This document shows, piece after piece, positions 1 through 8,864 of a DNA stretch of 64,000 nucleotides. Position 1 is the stretch's first letter. The number at the start of each line of letters is the position of its first letter. Where the stretch lies: the NCBI RefSeq assembly GCF_012641265.1, contig NZ_JABAHZ010000001.1, forward strand, positions 1,926,997 to 1,990,996. Reading direction: 5' to 3'. This stretch comes from Chitinophaga eiseniae. GTDB lineage: Bacteria; Bacteroidota; Bacteroidia; Chitinophagales; Chitinophagaceae. A program made the position numbers and the translations under genes. Below the pieces are notes generated by a model. It did not search any database and was not told the origin of the DNA. It saw only the letters and a list, made by a program, of their open reading frames with translations.

Positions 1-708
1 AAAATCCACAAACGTACGCTGGGTACGACCTTTAAAATACCTACAGAAAGCTTGTTTGTTCATATGTATCAGCCCGGCAGCCTTATCAAGGCTTATTTCC
101 GTTGAAAAATTAGCAAACACATATCTGAAAATTTTTTCCATTCTTGCGCTATCGCGATCGGAATAACGGTTCGCATATCCTGGTCCGGCAAGCAGCGCAT
201 ACTCATTTGTAGTGCACAAAATCTGCAATACCTGTAGCAACAGGATCATTTTCGAAGGCCCTGGTGGCTCCTCCGCCATCTGTAGCAGCAAGGCTGCCAG
301 TGAGCTTTTTGTATGACCATAGAATTTCATACCACGTTTGGCCAGGTCCAACACACTCAGCAGTTTTTTGGTGCTAAAAAAAAAAGACAACAACTCCCCC
401 ATTTTTTCCGGATTAAAGAATAATGCCACTGACTTTGCAGGAGTTTTTCGTTGCTTATTTGAAGACACCGTTGCCGGGTCATTGTACCATACATGCGGTA
501 TATAAGATCCCAGTAGTGTGAGCTCACCTGGTTCAAAACTCTCTACACAATCGCCGATCACTTTATGTCCGGCACTTTCAACAATGTAGGTGAACTGGCA
601 TTCCAGATGAAAGTGAAATTCCGTCGTAAAATAGGGGCGCTGTATTATCCTGGTAAGGAAAACTTCGTTCTCAAGGCCCTCCAGTACTTTTGCAAAAACA
701 GGCTTCAT
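1..708 (-). CDS. AraC-family transcriptional regulator, C-terminus cut by window edge
   Basis: Reading the minus strand from the ATG at 706-708 gives 236 uninterrupted residues running off the left edge. The N-terminal half resembles the cupin-like sensory domain of AraC regulators (FHFHLECQFTYI near residue 31). The visible end contains the first AraC helix-turn-helix, LDKAAGLIHMNKQAFCRYFK, which matches the family pattern LAxxxxMSxxxFSRxFK. AraC regulators of this type bind DNA and respond to a small ligand, often a sugar. The gene points away from the downstream glycoside hydrolase genes and could control them, but this is inference. The second HTH lies outside the window. Confidence 0.85.
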   Translation of the reverse strand, partial: MKPVFAKVLEGLENEVFLTRIIQRPYFTTEFHFHLECQFTYIVESAGHKVIGDCVESFEPGELTLLGSYIPHVWYNDPATVSSNKQRKTPAKSVALFFNPEKMGELLSFFFSTKKLLSVLDLAKRGMKFYGHTKSSLAALLLQMAEEPPGPSKMILLLQVLQILCTTNEYALLAGPGYANRYSDRDSARMEKIFRYVFANFSTEISLDKAAGLIHMNKQAFCRYFKGRTQRTFVDF

Positions 709-809
709 ATTAACATAATTCCATTCACAATTTTCTCATTTTGCTAATATAGGCCCAAAAATAATCACTTGATGCAGAAATCCCGAACAATTTTAAAACT
801 ACTTTCGTA

Positions 810-1222
810 ATTGACGGAAAGGTATTTCATGTTAAAGAAGAAAATCATCTGGTGACAGGAAATGTTGATGGAGTCCACCGGGAAGCAATCAATACATGCG
901 TCCAGAACATCTATGGACATTGTGGTTGATTGGCAGTCAATGCAACGTACCGGTAAGGAGAATCTTTATCGTAGCTGGCAAAATGGAAAACTATGGTGGA
1001 ATGATCCCGATTGTCTCATTTTATCAGGAAATCTGAACGAATGTCAATACCTCTTCCACGCCTCTTTGCGAGAAAAATCATAACAGCTACCACATACCAA
1101 TAAAGACCCCTTACACGCTTGTCGATTTCTTTACCGGAAAAACGTTGGGAAAATTTGATAAGGAAATAGAACTGAAAGACTTCCCCGGAGAATGTGGTCA
1201 TGTCTATAATGTAGTGGAATAA
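810..1222 (+). pseudogene. Relic of an alpha-galactosidase (GH27/GH36-type)
   Basis: No single frame is open, but three consecutive frames give coherent pieces. The first is IDGKVFHVKEENH (from 810). The second has the motif SWQNGKLWWNDPDCLIL (about 974-1024), which resembles the W...NGxxWWNDPDC segment of GH36-like alpha-galactosidases. The third is a typical beta-sandwich tail ending EIELKDFPGECGHVYNVVE and TAA at 1220. At least two frameshifts separate them and the catalytic N-terminal part is missing. The relic lies directly upstream of a GH29 fucosidase in the same orientation, suggesting a decayed glycan-degradation locus. The family assignment rests on the one motif and the tail, so it is moderate. 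Confidence 0.5.
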
Positions 1223-1322
1223 GCAACTCATCATTTCCCATCATCTAAAATTACCCGTTTTCCGAAGCGAAAACCCTATGTATTGTTTACAATCCCTTGT
1301 ATATTAAAATTACCCTGGTTAA

Positions 1323-2933
1323 ATGCACAAAAAACACATGAAAAAAATAAGAATCATTTGCCTGTTCATTCTTACAGCCTTAAATATGCAGCTATCGGCG
1401 CAAAATATAGAACCCACTTGGGAAGAACTCTGTAAAGATTATCAATTCCCAAAATGGTACATGGAAGCCCGTTTTGGCATTTGGCTCCACTGGGGAGCTC
1501 AATCGCAACCGGAAGAAGGCGGTGGCTGGTATGCCAGGCATATGTATATGCAAAATGTAGGGGGAGAAACCTTTGGCAAAAATGCATACCCTTATCACGT
1601 AAAGACCTATGGGCATCCCTCGGATGTGGGTTTTAAGGAAGTTATCCATTCCTGGAAAGCAGAATATTTGGACGCTGACGCTTTGATCAGCTATTTTAAA
1701 AAGGTAGGGGCCAAATATTTTATTATCCTTGCCAACCATCATGATCATTTCGATAATTTTAATTCCACCTATCAAAAATGGAATTCGGTAAACGTTGGTC
1801 CGAAGCGTGACATTGTTGGAGAATTCGAAAAAGCAACCAGGAAATATCACCTGCCTTTTGCCGTGAGCTCCCACGACGACAGATTCTTAAACTGGTGGCT
1901 GCCTGCATTTGGCGCCGATGAAACGGGTCCCAAAAAGGGAATACCCTATGATGGGAACCTTACTAAGGCGGATGGCAAAGGCAAATGGTGGGAAGGGCTT
2001 GATCCCGCCGATTTATATGGCCTCCCTCCTGCAAAAAGAACTGCTGAATGGCTCGATAGTGTAAAACAGAATTACGTTAACCGCATGAAAGAATTAGTTA
2101 CCAATTACAAACCCGATATGCTCTGGTTTGACGGTTACGGGTTTCCATATGGCAAATATGGTAAGGAGGTGTGCCGCACTTACCTATATAACAGTTTGAA
2201 AGAACACGGAAAAGTAACGGCAATAGTTGCGGGAAAAATTGCTGATGAACCCAGTGTTGTGAAGGACATTGAATGCGGTACCGCAAATAAAATCAGTACC
2301 ACGCCCTGGCAAAGTATTATCACTACAGGCGCCAACTGGTTCTATAAAAAAGATAGAGAAATGGTACATAACTCACGTACTGTTATCGAAATGCTTACGG
2401 ACGTTATTAGCAAAAACGGTAATCTGGTTTTAAATATTGAGTTAAAGCCCAATGGTATAATTCCACCTGAGGATAGTGCAATTTTAGAAGACCTGAAACA
2501 ATGGTTGCATATAAACGGCGAAGCGGTTTATGCCAGCAAGCCCTGGAAAATTTATGGCGACAATTTAAATTCATTTTTAAAACAAGCCAATAACATAACG
2601 AATGCTGACCTGGAAGCAGTGAAAAAGCAGGTAAATTCCGAACAATTCAATCAACGAACGGTTAAAAGCAATCCTTATGGGCATGATGAAGTACGGTTTA
2701 CCACTTGTGGAAACCATTTGTATATATTTGTGCTGAACCCTGCACAAAGCGAAATCAGTTTATCTTCCCTGGGGCTAAATAACGCGGACGTTAAAAAAAT
2801 AAAGACAATGAAACTCCTCGGCTCTAGTCAAAAAATAAATTTTCGTCAAATGAGAAACAATTTGATGATAGATGTTCCCGCCAGGCGTCCTACAAACTAT
2901 TGTGCTGTATTTAAAGTAACATTTTCATCCTGA
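1323..2933 (+). CDS. Secreted alpha-L-fucosidase, GH29
   Basis: 536 residues. A Sec signal peptide covers about residues 6-26, ending LSAQ. The mature part starts with the GH29 hallmark WYMEARFGIWLHWGAQS (about 45-61), followed by the active-site region AKYFIILANHHDHFDNF (about 130-146) and PDMLWFDGYG (264-272), whose Asp270 matches the GH29 catalytic nucleophile. The HHDHFD segment replaces the usual HHDGF, suggesting a subfamily variant. The enzyme should release terminal L-fucose from glycans in the periplasm or at the surface. An alternative start is Met6. It follows the alpha-galactosidase relic and precedes a REC-AraC regulator, consistent with a small glycan-use locus. Confidence 0.88.
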   Translation: MHKKHMKKIRIICLFILTALNMQLSAQNIEPTWEELCKDYQFPKWYMEARFGIWLHWGAQSQPEEGGGWYARHMYMQNVGGETFGKNAYPYHVKTYGHPSDVGFKEVIHSWKAEYLDADALISYFKKVGAKYFIILANHHDHFDNFNSTYQKWNSVNVGPKRDIVGEFEKATRKYHLPFAVSSHDDRFLNWWLPAFGADETGPKKGIPYDGNLTKADGKGKWWEGLDPADLYGLPPAKRTAEWLDSVKQNYVNRMKELVTNYKPDMLWFDGYGFPYGKYGKEVCRTYLYNSLKEHGKVTAIVAGKIADEPSVVKDIECGTANKISTTPWQSIITTGANWFYKKDREMVHNSRTVIEMLTDVISKNGNLVLNIELKPNGIIPPEDSAILEDLKQWLHINGEAVYASKPWKIYGDNLNSFLKQANNITNADLEAVKKQVNSEQFNQRTVKSNPYGHDEVRFTTCGNHLYIFVLNPAQSEISLSSLGLNNADVKKIKTMKLLGSSQKINFRQMRNNLMIDVPARRPTNYCAVFKVTFSS

Positions 2934-3079
2934 GTTCCACAACCAAATTCTAAAATGCTGTTATCCGATAGCTGCATTTAATCTAGCCGTTAGGTAGTAA
3001 ATGGGCCAACTACCAGTTAGATCAGCCGAAACAGACACATTCAACGGACACAGTCCTATTAATCATCAAACAGCACCAA

Positions 3080-3865
3080 ATGCGAGAAAACAAAATATTG
3101 ACTATCGAGGATTCTGATGAAGTAAGAACGTTTATCAGGAACCAACTTAAAGGAGATTATGAAATATTGGAAGCGCCCACTGGTACACAAGGATGGGAAA
3201 CAGCCATTACGGCATTGCCAGACCTCATCATCACGGATGTAGTCATGCCAGAGATGGATGGCCATGAGCTTTGCCGCAACCTCAAAAAAGATCAGCGTAC
3301 CCGTCATATTCCAGTAATTATGCTGACTGCCAACACAACGATAGAACAACAGTTAGAAGGATTGGAAAGTGGCGCCAACATTTATCTCACCAAACCATTT
3401 AATATCCAGGTATTGCGCGCCTACGTTGCCAATCTCCTCCGCCTGCAGCAAACGCTCCGTCAATGTTACAGCGGAAAAATATTCCTGGAACCGCTGGCAG
3501 TAGAAATTGGCGTCGTAAAAACAAACTTGATAGAGAAGGTAACGGCAATTATCGAAGCCAGTATCGACAATGCTGATTTCGGTATTTCAGCCCTTGCAAA
3601 AGAACTGGGGATGAGCAAGGCTGTTTTTTATAAAAAATTCAAAGCAATAACCCATGTTTCGCCTGCCGAACTTATCAAATCACTGCGACTGAAAAAAGCA
3701 GCATTTCTCCTTTCCTCTGAAAGGAGAAATATCACTCAAGTAGCCTGGGAAGTAGGTTTCAGTGAACGAAAATATTTCAGTAAGGAATTCAGAAAATACT
3801 TTGGCATATCACCATCGGAATATCAGACAGAAATAAAGAAGACAAGATCCCAGCACCGACAATAA
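3080..3865 (+). CDS. Response regulator with AraC-type DNA-binding domain
   Basis: 261 residues: receiver domain (about 1-120) and AraC HTH (about 155-255). Receiver residues are complete: acidic pair Glu10/Asp11, phosphoacceptor Asp53 in IITDVVMPEMDG, Thr in MLTANT and Lys in YLTKPF. The C-terminal half has both helix-turn-helices, ending ITQVAWEVGFSERKYFSKEF. This arrangement equals the tail of Bacteroidota hybrid two-component proteins without their sensor, so the kinase must be encoded elsewhere; none adjoins it. It is homologous to the convergent gene at 3923-4696, pointing to an old duplication. Confidence 0.88.
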   Translation: MRENKILTIEDSDEVRTFIRNQLKGDYEILEAPTGTQGWETAITALPDLIITDVVMPEMDGHELCRNLKKDQRTRHIPVIMLTANTTIEQQLEGLESGANIYLTKPFNIQVLRAYVANLLRLQQTLRQCYSGKIFLEPLAVEIGVVKTNLIEKVTAIIEASIDNADFGISALAKELGMSKAVFYKKFKAITHVSPAELIKSLRLKKAAFLLSSERRNITQVAWEVGFSERKYFSKEFRKYFGISPSEYQTEIKKTRSQHRQ

Positions 3866-3922
3866 AAAGCTACGATGTTATGTAGAGACACGCCAGGCTC
3901 CCCTCCACTAAGTACAATGCGC

Positions 3923-4696
3923 TCACTGCGAACCCTTCATCTTATCCGCCACAAAATCTACGGGCGATTGGCCAAAGAAACGTTTGAATTCCCTGCTGAA
4001 ATACTTGCGCTCGCTAAAACCCACCTCATACGCCACCTCTGTTACATTCAACCCGGAATGTAATAGCAGCACCGCCGCCTTTTCCAGCCGAAGGTAACGA
4101 ACAAATGCACCTATCGTTAATTTGGTAGCGGCGTAAAATCTCTTGTACAATTGCGATCTACTCATATTCATTTCCCTGGCGAGCAGGGTCATGTTGAAAT
4201 GGTGTTCATTCATTCGTCTGCCAACAACAGCCGCCAACTTTCTCACAAAAACAACATCCGCTACGCTCATATCCATATCGAGTGGCACGCCAAAAATCTG
4301 TTTGCCATACCGTTGCCGGAGCGCCTCCTTCAGCAACAACATATTCTGGACATAAGATCGTAACAGCTGCCTGTGGTATGGCTTGAACAGACATACATCT
4401 GCCCCGCACTCCAGGATTTCGACCTGATGCTCCTCCCGGGTATTTTCCGTCAGTATAATCAATGGTATATGACATGTCCTTTCATCAGTTTTTAGCTGCT
4501 TGCATAAGTCATATTCATTCAAGTGGCAAATGTTAGACTCGCCAATGATCAGGTCTGGCTCTTCAGCAATTACAAGTGCCCATGCCTGCATGCCATCCGC
4601 CGACGTCAGTATCTGATAATCGTGTGTAATACAATCGCCTACCATCAACGATATCTCACAGTTACTCTCAACAATTAATAATTTGCTCTTCCTCAT
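3923..4696 (-). CDS. REC-AraC regulator with degenerate receiver
   Basis: 257 residues from the ATG at 4694-4696; a GTG nine codons upstream (4721-4723) is also in frame. Collinear with the neighbouring 261-residue regulator: receiver then AraC HTH (DNA-binding end NVTEVAYEVGFSERKYFSRE). The phosphoacceptor position carries Glu53 (IIGESNICHLNEYDLC against IITDVVMPEMDGHELC in the neighbour) and the second acidic-pocket residue is Ser11. The switch Thr and the Lys in LFKPY remain. A Glu at the phosphorylation site often mimics the active state in receiver domains, so this protein may act without phosphorylation or heterodimerise with its neighbour; that is inference. Confidence 0.85.
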   Translation of the reverse strand: MRKSKLLIVESNCEISLMVGDCITHDYQILTSADGMQAWALVIAEEPDLIIGESNICHLNEYDLCKQLKTDERTCHIPLIILTENTREEHQVEILECGADVCLFKPYHRQLLRSYVQNMLLLKEALRQRYGKQIFGVPLDMDMSVADVVFVRKLAAVVGRRMNEHHFNMTLLAREMNMSRSQLYKRFYAATKLTIGAFVRYLRLEKAAVLLLHSGLNVTEVAYEVGFSERKYFSREFKRFFGQSPVDFVADKMKGSQ

Positions 4697-5146
4697 ACAT
4701 TCTTGCTGCAATTCAGAAATCACAGGAATAGCTATCTCCTGTGAGGACTATTGTTCCACTTTTATATTAGCGCTTTATATTCTGACCGTGTGCATAAAAC
4801 CATATCCCTCAGCGGGAGTGGGAATAAATGTTATTCTGGTTTAGGTGCAGCAGTGCTCAATTAACACCTGCATAATTTAAAAATCACCTGCAGATATAGA
4901 TCAGCAGGATTTCACCAAGTGTACCAGTTACTTCAAAAATAAAATGTGCTCTCTCTATTTAATTTCATTGTCTATGCAACCCGGATTAACCGTAAAAATA
5001 GCCCAAAACAATCCGGGCACAGGGGTAATATTTTCCTTTTTTTTGGGGCAATTTTATGATACTGTGATGCGCTTCCAGATTATATAATTTTACCCCGAAA
5101 CACACACTTATTTCCCCCTGCGCATCCAGGTTAATATGTACATTTG

Positions 5147-5287
5147 ACACGTATCAGCCCCGGCATAGGCATATTAGGATACGGTAGTGTTTTGTAAGAT
5201 ATAACGATGCATATCTATAAATATGCACTAATATCTTTCCCCATTTTTTTTAAAAGCCCGCAGATCTATATCTACGGGCATTTTTTT
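5147..5287 (+). ncRNA. Candidate small RNA 1
   Basis: The element TACATTTG at 5139-5146 fits the Bacteroidota -7 consensus TAnnTTTG; a clear -33 TTTG is not seen. Downstream lies a short hairpin (TGCATAT at 5208-5214 pairing with ATATGCA at 5221-5227) and then the terminator at 5256-5287. No reading frame of note. The transcript would be about 135-140 nt. Start and function are inferred; no known RNA family was recognised. Confidence 0.3.
5256..5287 (+). terminator. Rho-independent terminator
   Basis: GCCCG-C-AGAT pairs with ATCT-A-CGGGC around a four-base loop with one internal mismatch, followed directly by a run of seven T. No protein gene on the + strand ends just upstream, so it probably ends a small RNA. 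Confidence 0.75.
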
Positions 5288-5400
5288 GTAACAGCAACGA
5301 AAGCACAGGCTGGCGCCAGTTAGAAAGGCAATCACCAGTTTTACCCCGGAATAGATACAATTATATCCCGTGTAAACAACGCTTTTCCCATAGTTTTGCT

Positions 5401-5615
5401 ATCGCCTGCAGTATTAGAGATTACTGGCTATTCTGTATGTCAAAATATTGGAACTTTAACACTCACTGCGTGGCATGGATAAATATGATACATTCAATCC
5501 TCCATTGAAAAAGACCGTGGATATCTATCTACAGATCTTTTGTGAGGCTTGGTCTGGCGGAAAAAGGTTATTTATTATCGGGAAGCCCCTGGATTTTCTA
5601 TCCAAGGGCTTTTTT
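5401..5615 (+). ncRNA. Candidate small RNA 2
   Basis: TAGTTTTG at 5393-5400 matches TAnnTTTG, and a terminator lies at 5583-5615, giving a possible transcript of about 210 nt. A 106-codon frame (5475-5795) crosses the terminator and has no plausible protein character, so an RNA or short leader is preferred. Tandem arrangement with candidate 1 is notable, though the two do not share obvious sequence apart from the terminator form. Confidence 0.28.
5583..5615 (+). terminator. Rho-independent terminator
   Basis: AAGCCC-C-TGGAT pairs with ATCCA-A-GGGCTT around a five-base loop with one mismatch, followed by a T run to 5615. As with the terminator 300 bases upstream, no protein gene precedes it. 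Confidence 0.75.
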
Positions 5616-6116
5616 CAATATCACTGGCTTCCCTCCAACAGTTCAAAGCATACGCAGCCGTTTGATGAGGGCCATTGTCTTTTTAATGATCCTGGCGAAA
5701 CCGCCCCTGCACGACTCTCAAAAAAACAAAGATGTATAGCATATTATATTGCTATGATAAATTCTCGAGATATTCATGGTAATACACCCCGGTAGAGCCT
5801 CTGTTATTTTTTTTCTGCTGCAAACGATTGTTATAAAAGTATTTTTTTTTCGTTTCCCATTACTTCCTATTTTCGGGTTCGTTAAAAAACACAGGTGTTT
5901 CCTGTCATGTAATTGCTGTCGAAAGGCGTTGTGATTTTGCCCCAAAATTTCCTTTACTATTATCGTTAGGCTGGTTAAGTTGTTCTATGACTGGTGCTAT
6001 AGTTAATACCCCAAATTCCTTCATTTACCGCTGTTGATATGTTGTCATAGCATCAGAGGCCCTACTATCCATAAAAAGTATTCTTTCTATTACTCACCTC
6101 AAAAAAAGACCATTTT

Positions 6117-7787
6117 ATGTCGAACCTGAAAATCACAGATCTCGTTGCTGATCTTGCAAAAAGCCCTAACCGATGGCAGGCAAGGGAAACATCCGTTTCT
6201 CAACTGCCCGAAGATCAACAAAAAGCCCTGCTGGGCGTTATTGTTAACACTGCGGAACTGGCATCCGTAATGAAACCTACCGCAGGCGCTGCGCCTGTAG
6301 CCAATTACGCCCCTGAGGTAGACTGGCGTAATCACAACGGCAACCATATTACCCCTGTAAAAGATCAGGGAGGATGTGGTTCCTGCGTTTCCTTCTGTAC
6401 CACTTCTGTTACAGAAGCCATGGCCTCTATAGAACATGGCCAGTTATTAGATCTTTCTGAAGCAGATCTGCATTTTTGCTCCAATCATGGCGCTAATTGC
6501 GGCGGTTGGTGGCCTACCGACGCTTTCAGTCAAATAAAAACCCGTGGCATCCCCGACGAAGCCTGCTTCCCTTATGCTACCGCATTCCCCGACAACAACA
6601 TTTGGAAACAACCTCCCCACTGCACGATAGGACCTAACAGGGACGCCCGTGCGGTAAAAATCACCAATTCTACTACCATCGCAAATGTAATTGACCGCAA
6701 AAACTATCTTTCTACCTATGGTCCCTGCTCCGCAGTCATGCACGTTTTTGAAGATTTCTTTTCTTATGCAGACGGCGTATATACCCATGTAAGCGGCGTT
6801 GACAAAGGATTACACTGTGTTACTGTTATCGGGTATTCCGAAGCAGAACATTGCTGGATCTGTAAAAACTCCTGGGGCGCTGGATGGGGTAAAAGTGGAT
6901 TCTTTAAAATCGGTTATGGACAAGCGGGAATAGATACAGAATTCCCATTCTGGACTGCCAGTGGTGTAGTGCTCCCTGCTCAAAAAACAGGATGGCACGG
7001 CTATGAAAACCTGGGCGGTTTACTCACTTCCAGGCCTAATGCCGTTTCATGGGCAGCAAACAGGATCGATGTAGTGGTACGCGGTCTGGATTCTGCCGTA
7101 TATCACAAATGGTGGAATGGTACTTCCTGGCAGGGTTGGGAATCCCTGGGCGGACAAATACAGGGCGCTCCTGCCATCTGCTCCTGGACCGCCGGCCGGC
7201 TGGACATCTTTGCATTAGGACTGAATCATCACCTCTGGCACAGATACTACCAGGGTGGATGGAGCCAATGGGAAGACCTGGGAGGAACCCTTTCTTCCGA
7301 ACCAACCTGTGTAAGTTGGGGTCCTAACAGAATCGACATATTTGCACGTGGTATGAATTCCTCCATGTGGCATCTATGGTTTGATGGTACCTGGCATGGA
7401 TGGGAAGACCTTGGAGGCATTATTACTTCCGCACCGGCAGTATCTTCCTGGGCACCTGGCAGATTAGACTGCTTTGCCCGTGGAACAGACAATAAACTCT
7501 GGCACAAATGGTTTGACAAAGGCTGGAGCGGTTGGGAAAACCTGCAGTCAAACATGTTTGATAGCCCTGGCGCCGTTTCATGGGGACCTAACAGGATAGA
7601 TGTATTCTTCCCCGGACAGAACTACAACATGATGCACAAATGGTGGGATGGCAAAGCCTGGAGCGGAGATGAAAACCTGGGCGGCATTTTATCCTCAGCC
7701 GTAGGCGTATCATCCTGGCAGGCTGGCCGGCTCGACTGCTTTGTAGAAGGCACCGATTCTGCTATGTACCATAAATGGTTTGCATAA
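6117..7787 (+). CDS. Papain-like cysteine protease with C-terminal beta-propeller lectin-like repeats
   Basis: 556 residues. Residues 1-65 form a short proregion with no clear Sec signal. The C1A peptidase domain (about 66-290) shows the oxyanion Gln84 and nucleophile Cys90 in DQGGCGSCVSF, His233 in GLHCVTVIGY and Asn251 in CKNSWGAGWG. The usual Trp after the catalytic Cys is Val. From about residue 290 six repeats of roughly 46 residues follow the pattern GW(E/Q)xLGG...SWxxxRxDxFxxGxxxxxxHKWxxG, as in PLL/tectonin-type lectin propellers. The likely role is a lectin-targeted protease acting on glycoproteins. A chagasin-type inhibitor gene follows 131 bases downstream in the same direction, supporting a protease-inhibitor pair. 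The export route is not evident. Confidence 0.88.
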   Translation: MSNLKITDLVADLAKSPNRWQARETSVSQLPEDQQKALLGVIVNTAELASVMKPTAGAAPVANYAPEVDWRNHNGNHITPVKDQGGCGSCVSFCTTSVTEAMASIEHGQLLDLSEADLHFCSNHGANCGGWWPTDAFSQIKTRGIPDEACFPYATAFPDNNIWKQPPHCTIGPNRDARAVKITNSTTIANVIDRKNYLSTYGPCSAVMHVFEDFFSYADGVYTHVSGVDKGLHCVTVIGYSEAEHCWICKNSWGAGWGKSGFFKIGYGQAGIDTEFPFWTASGVVLPAQKTGWHGYENLGGLLTSRPNAVSWAANRIDVVVRGLDSAVYHKWWNGTSWQGWESLGGQIQGAPAICSWTAGRLDIFALGLNHHLWHRYYQGGWSQWEDLGGTLSSEPTCVSWGPNRIDIFARGMNSSMWHLWFDGTWHGWEDLGGIITSAPAVSSWAPGRLDCFARGTDNKLWHKWFDKGWSGWENLQSNMFDSPGAVSWGPNRIDVFFPGQNYNMMHKWWDGKAWSGDENLGGILSSAVGVSSWQAGRLDCFVEGTDSAMYHKWFA

Positions 7788-7795
7788 GCAATAAA

Positions 7796-7900
7796 TTACG
7801 AATTACGGATTACGGACTACCGATCGGCTCCATATGGAGGCGATAGCGTGAAGCTGCCTGATTTAAAAAGCGCTTCCCTTCTGTAATCCGTAATTCGTAA
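7796..7900. repeat. Inverted repeat pair between protease and inhibitor genes
   Basis: The 18-base arm TTACGAATTACGGATTAC at 7796-7813 is perfectly complementary to GTAATCCGTAATTCGTAA at 7883-7900. The 69-base loop holds a 12-base perfect palindrome CTCCATATGGAG (7828-7839). The arms are built of the repeated word ATTACG, like dispersed intergenic repeats of some Bacteroidota. There is no T run after the right arm, so it is not a classical terminator, but as RNA it would fold strongly and could protect or separate the two messages. Confidence 0.7.
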
Positions 7901-7918
7901 CTTTGCCAAAACTGATAT

Positions 7919-8221
7919 ATGGAAATCATACCCAAAGAATTGAAAGCAGGAGGCGATCTTCCTATCATTTTACCAGGCTTAGGTACAGCAGGTTTTCAAT
8001 GGTTCGTTAAAGTTGAAAATGAACATTGTGTTGAAGTAAAGCCATATGACTATACCGTAGATTCAATGCGCCGTGATGCCGGCACCAGTAACGATGAAGT
8101 ATTTTTGATCACCGGCATTTCACCAGGCCGTACAACTGTTACATTTGAACAAAGAAGAGTATGGGAAAAAGATGGTCAGGCCATCAATACAAAAGTATTT
8201 GATGTCACCGTTGTTGAATAA
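7919..8221 (+). CDS. Chagasin-family (I42) cysteine protease inhibitor
   Basis: 100 residues, no signal peptide. The three chagasin loops can be placed: LGTAGFQW (21-28) corresponds to NPTTGYxW, AGTSNDEVF (54-62) to the central GxGG-type loop in a diverged form, and RRVW (79-82) to RPW. The length fits the family (about 100-115). Chagasins are immunoglobulin-fold inhibitors that block papain-like proteases. The gene is immediately downstream of the C1A protease gene in the same orientation, so the likely task is to protect the producer from its own protease; this is inference. As neither protein shows a Sec signal, both may first meet in the cytoplasm. Confidence 0.75.
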   Translation: MEIIPKELKAGGDLPIILPGLGTAGFQWFVKVENEHCVEVKPYDYTVDSMRRDAGTSNDEVFLITGISPGRTTVTFEQRRVWEKDGQAINTKVFDVTVVE

Positions 8222-8310
8222 AGCAAAATAGCCCGTCACTCCATTCCGAAGAGAGAATGAATATCCCATTGGGGCAAGGGCTAACACCATAACTATCCCG
8301 ATATTGACTT

Positions 8311-8610
8311 TTACTTCAACGTCCCTCCATTAGCAAGTCCCTTTTGCAGGTCCTCGGCATTCATAACAGGACTAAACTCTACTTTGGCGTTAAGCGACAT
8401 AAAGAAAGGCTCAGCGATCCCTGGTATGTCAGATGGATCTTTAAGATCAAAGATGAACATCGCCGATCTGCATCCGTCGGACGCAAAAAAGTAACTTGCT
8501 TCCGGATTTAATTTTTCCGCCGTAGACTTCATGAGTTTGGGAAGTGTTCCATCGGCCACGGCCTTGTTTGATGCTTCTACCTGGCAGGTAACTTTTAATA
8601 GTGTACGCAT
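8311..8610 (-). CDS. Small hypothetical protein, about 99 residues
   Basis: Start taken at the ATG of MRTLLKVTCQVEASNKAV; a longer frame reaches 8673 but adds an unlikely leader. The sequence suggests a dimeric alpha/beta-barrel-like fold (MRTLLKVTC strand; helix KLMKSTAEKLNPEA; strand RSAMFIFDLKDPSDIP; helix IPGIAEPFF; strand AKVEFSPVM). Similar small proteins are widespread in Bacteroidota, without a firm function. It stands alone between the inhibitor gene and the sigma factor. Product assignment is open. Confidence 0.65.
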   Translation of the reverse strand: MRTLLKVTCQVEASNKAVADGTLPKLMKSTAEKLNPEASYFFASDGCRSAMFIFDLKDPSDIPGIAEPFFMSLNAKVEFSPVMNAEDLQKGLANGGTLK

Positions 8611-8864
8611 TTCAATTGTTTTTTTAAGGGGTACTTTAAATTTTTTGAGGGAATTACAGGGACATTGTTTCATCGATCAATTGCTATAGCGAAACCCATC
8701 TTTTAGCATAATAATCATTAAACAAATGAAACGGCGAAGTGGTTGGACTGATATGCCGTCTTATAATGTTAAAAAGTTGTTATTCCCGTTGACAGGGCAG
8801 TTCCCGGCTATTCCATTTAGTATCCCTTTAAAAATGTAAAATGTCATACTTTTTGAGAACCAGG

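Larger units (their letters stand above)
4697..6116. other. 1.4-kb stretch without a convincing gene
   Basis: Open frames here are short and lack recognisable motifs. The stretch contains two rho-independent terminators on the + strand (5256-5287 and 5583-5615), each preceded by a TAnnTTTG-like hexamer-type element typical of Bacteroidota -7 boxes. These are annotated separately as possible small RNAs. The rest is AT-rich with no visible repeats or RNA genes; the last 150 bases presumably hold the promoter of the protease gene at 6117. Confidence 0.5.

Noticed and set aside
5475..5795. 106-codon + strand frame
   Set aside because: It crosses a clear terminator at 5583-5615 and has no protein-like pattern; treated as part of a non-coding stretch.
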